Source of the DNA: Solen grandis | Taxonomy: Eukaryota > Mollusca > Bivalvia > Adapedonta > Solenidae | DNA: 64,000 nucleotides | Reading direction: 5' to 3' | Assembly (NCBI GenBank): GCA_021229015.1 | Contig: CM037783.1 | Location: 27,474,605 to 27,538,604 of the forward strand | Shown: positions 57,967-64,000 of the stretch, in pieces | How positions within the stretch are numbered: position 1 is the first letter of the stretch | Layout: each line of letters starts with the position of its first letter | Translations under genes and position numbers: made by a program | Notes under the pieces: generated by a model | The model's input: the letters and a program-made list of their open reading frames with translations, nothing else | What the model was told of the DNA's origin: nothing | Databases searched by the model: none

Positions 57967-59987
57967 ATGTCAAACATGGCTAGTGATGTAAAAGCAAGCT
58001 TTTCATCAAAAGTGGAGTACCGTGCTGTAATTCGGTACTTGCATTTAAAAGGTAAAACTGGTAAGGACATACATGCTGAGTTAGTTGATGTGTATGGGTC
58101 TTCTGCACCATCTTATTCTCGCGGTAGAACGTCTTTAGAAGAAGCCAGGTCTGGACGCCCAGTTGATGCCAGCGACGAAGAAATGTGCAATAAAGTCAGA
58201 GATCTGGTATACTCAGTCAGGTTGAAGAAATAGCACAGGCATTAGGCATTTCATATGGTACCGTTTCAACAATCTTGCATGATCGCTTAGCAATGAGCAA
58301 ATGGCAACGAGAGCATCAGTATGCAGTGCGTTGTTGAAGCGTTTGAGGTCAAAAGATGAATTCCTTTTGCGTCTAGTTACTGTGGATGAGACTTGGGTGC
58401 ATTATTATGAACCAGAAAATAAAGCCCAGAGTCGTAAGTGCGTAGGGCCGGGATCCCCAAGGCCAAAGGTCAAGACTCAACCATATGCTGGCAAAATGAT
58501 GGCCACAGTATTTTGGGACACAAAGGGCGTTATTTTGTTGGACATTTTACCCAAGAGAAGAACAATAACCGGAGCATACTATGCAAACTTGCTAGACCAG
58601 CTGAGGAACGCCATCCACGAGAAACGCCGTGGTAAACTCTCCAAAGGTGTTTTGCTGCAACAGGACAATGCAAGAGTCCACGTTTGTAAAGCTGCAATGG
58701 ATGCTGTGAAGCGAAATGGGTATGAATTAATACCACACTCTGCCTACTCACCAGACCTGGCTCCTAGCGACTTCTTCCTTTTTCCAAATTTGAAGAAGGA
58801 TCAGGATCGACATTAAGGCCCGACCGAACGACATTCACTAGTAGATTGATGGTCCGATTCTGCTAGGACCTAGGCTAACACGACCGACTGGTCGTGTTCT
58901 AAATTGGTCAAAGTTCACAGAAAATTTATTTATTAACACATCAAAAGCACAGAAATAACTGTAATGGCCAAACTATTGACCCTTGTTGAAACAGTTTCTT
59001 GGAAAACCCGTGTGTACTATATTTAGCGGATTTTTAGTAACAACCTTGACACACGTTCACTCATTGGTTTGTGTTTTCAGAACGAGGCTTTTTCCCCCAC
59101 GCTTTGCCAAGTTCAATTTCGTAATACTAAGCTAAGAATGCTTATTTCTTCATCTAACTTTTTATTTTTGATGTTTACGAAATCTTCGTATCATAATGAA
59201 TAAAATTTAATTTAAAAATGCTAGAGATGCAAGTTAATGCATGAACGCTAATCTTTTTATTATGCTGGGATCCCATGTATAACGACAATAGACTTTTTAC
59301 GATTTGTTTTTACCGCAATGTGCAGCCGATCCGAAAAATGTCAAATAGTCTTTTCATCTGACAAAAAAGACAATGTCAATAATGAACGAAAAAGGTAAAG
59401 AGGAATCAAAGAAACTGTATGAATAGATGGCAAGAAACAGATCGTTTTGTTTTAAATGGAATTGCTTGAAAATCATTAAACAATAGACATTATCCGGAAC
59501 TCGCATATATATGGGGATTTCCATGTAAGTACAATCAAGGTGTTCATGCAATGTTAATGAAAAGCATATAACACAAGAGTAATTCTAGTATTATCTTTGT
59601 AGACCTTTATTCATTTCTAAAGAAATAAAAAAAAAAAAAAAAACACCGTTAGGTATTCCAAAGTAAGTTTATTGATCTAAGTATGACATATATGTGTTTT
59701 ACACTTCGGTCTTGTTCAGTTAAGGTCAGGTCTAGTAGGTTTTCTAAGTTACTGGACCACTGGTCCAGCTCTCAAAAAAGTTAATGTCGAACCCTGAGAG
59801 GGATATACGTGGACGTCATATCCGGTCTGACGAAGAAGTCGTGGCGGCAGTTGAGGAGTGGTTCCATGGAAAGGACCCCGACTTCTTCACTTCTGGGCTG
59901 ATGGCACTTGAACACCGTTGGTTCAAGTGCATAGCCCTGGAGGGAAATTATATTGAAAAAGAAGAGGTAGATCTCAACCCGAAATAG
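57967..59987 (+). pseudogene. Mariner transposase pseudogene (D,D34D)
   Basis: Pieces in order: 57967-58233 (VEYRAVIRYLHLKGKT, SAPSYS, RGRTSLEEARSGRP); 58220-58290 in another frame (VEEIAQALGISYGTVSTIL, the second helix-turn-helix); 58301-58816 (VTVDETWVHYY with the first Asp, LLQQDNARVH with the second, YSPDLAPSDFFLFPNLKK with the third); and 59801-59987 (IRGRHIRSDEEV, VEEWF, TAG). Exactly 34 residues separate the second and third Asp, the mariner D,D34D signature. Breaks: missing segments after SAPSYS and before ATRASV, frameshifts near 58220 and 58300, and a hAT-like insertion after LKKD. The catalytic residues survive but the gene is dead. Confidence 0.9.
58802..59796. mobile_element. hAT-like MITE inside the mariner transposase
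   Basis: Ends CAGGATCGACATTAA and (inverted) CAGGGTTCGACATTAA. The 8 bp flanks AGAAGGAT (58794-58801) and AGAGGGAT (59797-59804) differ at one base, fitting a hAT 8 bp duplication. Subterminal palindromes are at 58879-58900 (AACACGACC/GGTCGTGTT) and 59753-59769 (CTGGACCA/TGGTCCAG). Deleting it rejoins the mariner reading frame LKKD-IRGRH. Confidence 0.8.
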
Positions 59988-60543
59988 GTAAGGCTGGTTA
60001 TTTATTGACTCGCCCTCGTACTTTTTGAGTTTTGCTCCAGACAAAAATTAAGCATGAAATTTAACAAAGGGTAATAACTCCAAACAAGAGCACTGCATGC
60101 GGGTGCCAATGCTCGTCTTTTTTTGCCAACGTTACATATTTTTGTTAAACATTTAAAAAAGTTGACCTTGAAAATCACAACTAAAACTGTAAGCCTTTAA
60201 ATGCAAAGATGAAGTACCATACCCTTTAAATTTGACCTTTGACTTTGAAGGATGACCTTAACCTATGCATGGAATAGAATATATACAACACAAAGTGTAA
60301 AAAAAAAAAATCATAGTTGCTAATCCATTGAGTTTTGATAATCAACACAAAACTGTGAAATTAGAAGACATTTTTTTTTTTTTAAAAAAAGATCTTTTTT
60401 ATCTGCCTAAAGATCATGACCAACATCACACCTGCACAGGTTCATATGATGACAAACCAGTATACAAAGTTTTTAAAAAGAAAATATGAAAAATGTCAAA
60501 GGTCAAGGTTATGGCCAATGTTAAAATGTTTTGTTAAACATTT

Positions 60544-61505
60544 AACAAGAGGGCCATGAAGGCCCTGAATTGCTCACCTGGTATCATTAGGCTATGTAAA
60601 ATCAGTGACCCCTGGGGCAGGCCCAATTTTGACACCAGGGCCATGATTTGAACAAACTTGGCAGTGATCTACTAGACAATGCTGCACACCAAATATCTAA
60701 ACTCTAAGCCTTGTGATTTCTGACAACAAGATTTTTCTAGGTTTTTTTTTCCTATATCAGCCAGAATGTAAAATCAGGTGACCCCTGGGGCAGGACCAAT
60801 TTTGACCCAAGGGCCATGATTGAACATACTTGGCAGTGATATATTAGACAATGCTGCACTCCAAACATATAAACTCCAGGCCTTGTGGTTTCTGACAAGA
60901 AGATTGTTCTAGTTTGTTTTTTTTCTCCATTAGCCTATGTTAAACCAAGAGACCCCTGGGGCGGGCCAATTTTGACCCCAGGGTCATGATTTGAACAATT
61001 TTCGTAGAGCTCTCCTAGACAATGCTGCACACCAAATATCTAAATTCCAGGCCTTGTGGTTTTTGAGAAGAAGATTTTTCTAGTTCTTCCTGTATAAGTC
61101 CATGTAAAATAAAGTGACCCTGGGGAGGGGCCAATTTTGACCCCAGGGTCATGATTTGAACAAACTTGATAGACGTCTACTAGACAAAGCAACACACCAA
61201 ATATCTAAGCTCTAGGCCCTTTGGTTTCAGAGAAGAAGATTTTTAAGGATTTCACTTTTAAAATCTATTTTCAGCTCCTGTGACCTAATTAGGCAACAGA
61301 CTGGAACCATTTGAACAATTTTTTTTTATTTTTTATATAATCTTTATCACCTTAGGAACATCCTTGCAAATTTTGATCACTTTCCCGTCAGTAGTTTCAG
61401 AGAAGAAGAATTTTAAGTAAATTGTTGACGACTAACGATGCTGGATGCCAGACAAATGCTGGTCCCAAAAGCTCACCTTGGCACTTCCTGCCAAGTGAGC
61501 TAAAA
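60544..61505 (-). mobile_element. Helentron-like element nested in the AGACGAGC element (first)
   Basis: 3' end AACAAGAGGGCCatgaaGGCCC, then TGCTCACCTGG. 5' end AGCTCACCTTGGCAC/CTGCCAAGTGAGCTAAAA. Core units of ~165-175 bp have 'gacccctggggc' and 'ccaaatatctaaactc'. Confidence 0.8.
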
Positions 61506-61971
61506 AATAGATCAATGTTCAAAGGTCAAGGTCGAAAGTCCAAAAGTGTAACATTGGTGGAAAGGTCTTGCCACAAGGAATTCACATGTGAAATATCAGT
61601 GCCCTGTTAGTAACAGTTCTGAAATGACAGGCATTTTATAGTTTTCAGAAGTTACAGCAAAAATAGGTCAAAGGTCAAGGTCTATAGATGAAATATTGAT
61701 GTATATCTGAATAGCCCTTACAAAGATGAATATGCATACCAAAAATAAAAGTTGTATGTCAAATAGTAAAGAAGTTGTGGCCAACGTTTAAGTTTTTTTT
61801 TTATTAAACGTATCAAAAACAGGTCAAAGTTCAAAGGTCAAGGTCAAAAATCCAAAAGTGTAACATTGATGGAAAGGTCTTGCCACAAGGAATTCACATG
61901 TGAAATATCAGTGTCCTGTTGGTAACAGTTCTGAAATGACAGGCATTTTAAAGCTTTCAAAAAGTTACAGC

Positions 61972-63023
61972 AACAAGAGGGCCAAGATGGCCCTGAATCG
62001 CTCATCTGAGAAATTTTGCTTTCATTGCCTTTTACAACATAGTCATACTGAATACAAAATCCATACAGAAAAACAGCAATAAAATTTTAATTCCACAGTA
62101 AAAGTTTACATGTGGTCCAAAAAACCAAGTTAACCCAAGCGTGGGACCAATTTTGACCCCAGGGCCATGATTTGAAAACTTGGTTAAGGTCCACAAGGCC
62201 AGGTTACATACCAAATATTTAAACCCATGATCTTGTGGTTTCTGACAAGGATATCTTTTAAAAATCTTTCATAATTTATGTAAGTCTATGTTAAATCAAG
62301 TGAACCCTGGGGTGGGGCCAATTTTGAACCCAGGGCCTTGATTTGAACAAACTTGGTATATGTCCATAAGGCAATGTTACACACCAAATATCTAAACTCC
62401 AAGCCTTGTGGTTTCTGACAAGAAGATTTTTTCTAGATTTTCCTATTTTAGCCCATGTAAAATCAAGTGACCCCTGGGGCGTGGACAATTTTGACCCCTG
62501 TGCCATGATTTGAACATACTTGGTAGATGTCCATAAGGCAATGTTAGACACCAAATATCTAAACTCCAGACCTTGTGGTTTCTGAGAAGAAGAATTTTCT
62601 AGTTTTTTCTTATAAATGCCTATGTAAATTCAAGTGACCCTTTGGGCGGGGCCAATTTTGACCCCAGGGCTATGATTTGAACAAACTTGGTAGAGGTGCA
62701 CTAGACAAAGCTACACACCAAACATCTAAGCTCTAGGCCTTGTAGTTTTGCAGAACAAGATTTTCGAAGTTTGCATTTTTAAAAACTATTTTTAGTTCCT
62801 GTGACCTACTTTTTCAACCAATCAAAATAATTAGAACAATCTTGATAGAGGTCACCATTAGGATGTTTCCTGTGAAGTTTGGTCAAAATTCCTTCAGTGG
62901 TTTAGAAGGAGATGTTGTTTAAAGGAAATTGTTGACGCCAGACGCACGCACGAACGCATGGACACCGGACAAAAGGCCATCATAAAAGCTCACCATGAGC
63001 ATGTTGTGCTCAGGTGAGCTAAA
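61972..63023 (-). mobile_element. Helentron-like element nested in the AGACGAGC element (second)
   Basis: 3' end AACAAGAGGGCCaagatGGCCC, then CGCTCATCTGAG. 5' end AGCTCACCATGAGCA/TGCTCAGGTGAGCTAAAA. Core unit ~167 bp. Host sister units read 'gttacagcaaaaataggtca' uninterrupted at 61646 and 63323, so the insertion point lies within the A run and no target duplication exists. Confidence 0.85.
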
Positions 63024-64000
63024 AATAGGATAAAGGTCAAGGTCATAAGATGAAATGTTGAGGTATATTTGAATAGGCCTTACAAAGATGAATATGCATA
63101 CCAAAAATAAAAGTTGATTGTGAAATAGTAAAGAAATTATGGCCAATGTTAAAGTTTTTTATTAAATATTTCAAAAATAAGACAAAGTCCAACGTTCAAG
63201 GTCAAAAATCCAAACGTGTAGCATTTATGGAAAGGTCTTGCCACAAGGAATTCACATGTGAAATATCAGTGCCCTGTTGGTAACGGTTCTAAAATGACAG
63301 GCATTTTAAAGTTTTCAAAAGTTACAGCAAAAATAGGTCAAGGTCAAGATCAATAGGTGAAAAATTTGCATATGTCTGGATAGGCCTTGTCAAGATGAAT
63401 ATTCATACCAAAGATGAAAGTTGAATATTGAATAGTAGAGAAGTAATGTCTGACGTTAAGATTCCGGACGACGACAACAACGCTGACTCCGGAGTTACGA
63501 CAATAACTCATATTTTTTCTTCAAAAAATAGACGAGCTAAAAATGATGTACAGAGTTATGGTTCTTGTGCATGACACTTCTCCTCCCTGAGATCTATCCA
63601 CCTGTGAAGTTCAAGTTAATAGCTTTAATACTTTTTGAGTTATGCTCCAGACAAAAATTAAGTATGAAATTAAACAAAGGGCAATAACTCCAAAAGTATG
63701 ATGCACTGAGTTACGGTTCTTGTGCATGTCACTTCTCCTCTATGAGATCTATCCACCTGTGAAGTTTCAAGTTAATAGCTTTGATACTTTTTGAGTTATG
63801 CTCCAGACAAAAATTAAGTATGAAATTTAACAAAGGGCAATAACTCCAAAATTATGATGCGCAGAGTTACAGTTCTTGTGCATGACACTTTCCCTCTATA
63901 TAATAGCTTTAATACTTTTTGAGTTATGCTCTGATAAAAAGCGTGACACTAAGACAGAAGGACAACTCTGACAAAAACAATATGCCTCTCCCATATAAAT

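Larger units (their letters stand above)
57824..60018 (+). mobile_element. Mariner transposon, TA-flanked, interrupted
   Basis: The termini CGAGGGCGAGTCAATAAATA and its exact inverted counterpart run at least 27 bp (57824-57850 and 59992-60018). TA is duplicated at 57822-57823 and 60019-60020. Without it the host reads 'ctttgatactttttgag', found intact at 63780. It contains a broken transposase gene and a 1 kb hAT-like insertion. TIR identity suggests moderate age despite the broken gene. Confidence 0.9.
60083..63543 (-). mobile_element. Helentron-like element, AGACGAGC family, minus strand
   Basis: 3' end AACAAGAGCactGCATG...ATGCTCGTCT at 60083-60118; 5' end AGACGAGCTAAA at 63530-63541. The core of ~300 bp units has 'ttgccacaaggaattcacatgtgaaatatcagtg' at 61568, 61880 and 63238. 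It sits between two A residues of the host ('ctccaa' / 'aatgatgtacagagtta'). Two GCTCACCTGAG-family elements are nested inside. Confidence 0.75.
57666..64000 (-). repeat. GGGGAGACAT-family repeat hosting mariner and Helentron-like elements
   Basis: Core pieces at 57666-57823, 60019-60082 and 63544-64000 share 'caaagggcaataactccaaa', 'gagttacggttcttgtgca' and 'ctttttgagttatgctccag'. The interruptions rejoin cleanly. The 5' palindrome appears to start at the window edge ('cctctcccatataaat'). Confidence 0.65.

Noticed and set aside
61422..63146. Several 60-90 codon frames in the last 3 kb
   Set aside because: All lie in tandem cores or termini of nested Helentron-like elements.

Overview
The window is eukaryotic nuclear DNA, most likely from a bivalve mollusc. 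The evidence is spliced exons of animal genes (SNX13-like, METTL18-like, a KMT5A-like SET exon), AT-rich unique DNA, tRNA-derived SINEs, and many copies of bivalve-type dispersed repeats with internal ~160 bp tandem cores (the organisation described for oyster Pearl elements). Two runs of exactly 100 N (2296-2395, 52396-52495) are scaffold gaps. All gene and family names come from recognising protein or terminus patterns by eye; no database was searched.

Host genes. A SET-domain exon (686-881, +). The last two coding exons of a sorting nexin, best matched to SNX13 (14071-14183 and 15608-15849, +). The last three coding exons of a METTL18-type histidine methyltransferase on the minus strand (43618-43716, 39702-39817, 38169-38206), joining in phase at canonical splice sites. 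An unassigned exon-like frame lies at 47384-47587 (-).

Mobile elements make up most of the window and are nested several layers deep. (1) 2739-6590: a hAT-type element with inverted termini and a 5 bp target duplication. It holds a broken zinc-finger/DUF4371-type transposase gene and is interrupted by a Helentron-like element that itself carries another. (2) 15907-23012: a 7.1 kb TA-flanked inverted-repeat element starting 57 bp after the SNX13 stop codon. (3) 49576-54114: a 4.5 kb element with 34 bp terminal inverted repeats carrying an apparently intact four-exon, 619-residue gene of the DUF7869 type (function undescribed as far as I know). It lies inside a Helentron-like fragment inside another repeat, and has a SINE in one intron. 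(4) 57824-60018: a decayed mariner (D,D34D) with a hAT-like insertion inside its transposase, set in a larger repeat that also hosts a 3.5 kb Helentron-like element carrying two more.

About two dozen non-autonomous elements of at least five families share one plan: a 5' inverted-repeat arm often followed by its own palindrome, an internal array of 145-186 bp tandem units, then the matching 3' arm, a hairpin and a terminal TCTTGTT. Interrupted repeats whose empty form is present elsewhere in the window show insertion between two A/T bases without target duplication. That is the behaviour expected of Helitron2/Helentron-type non-autonomous elements. Most long open frames in the window are by-products of these arrays.
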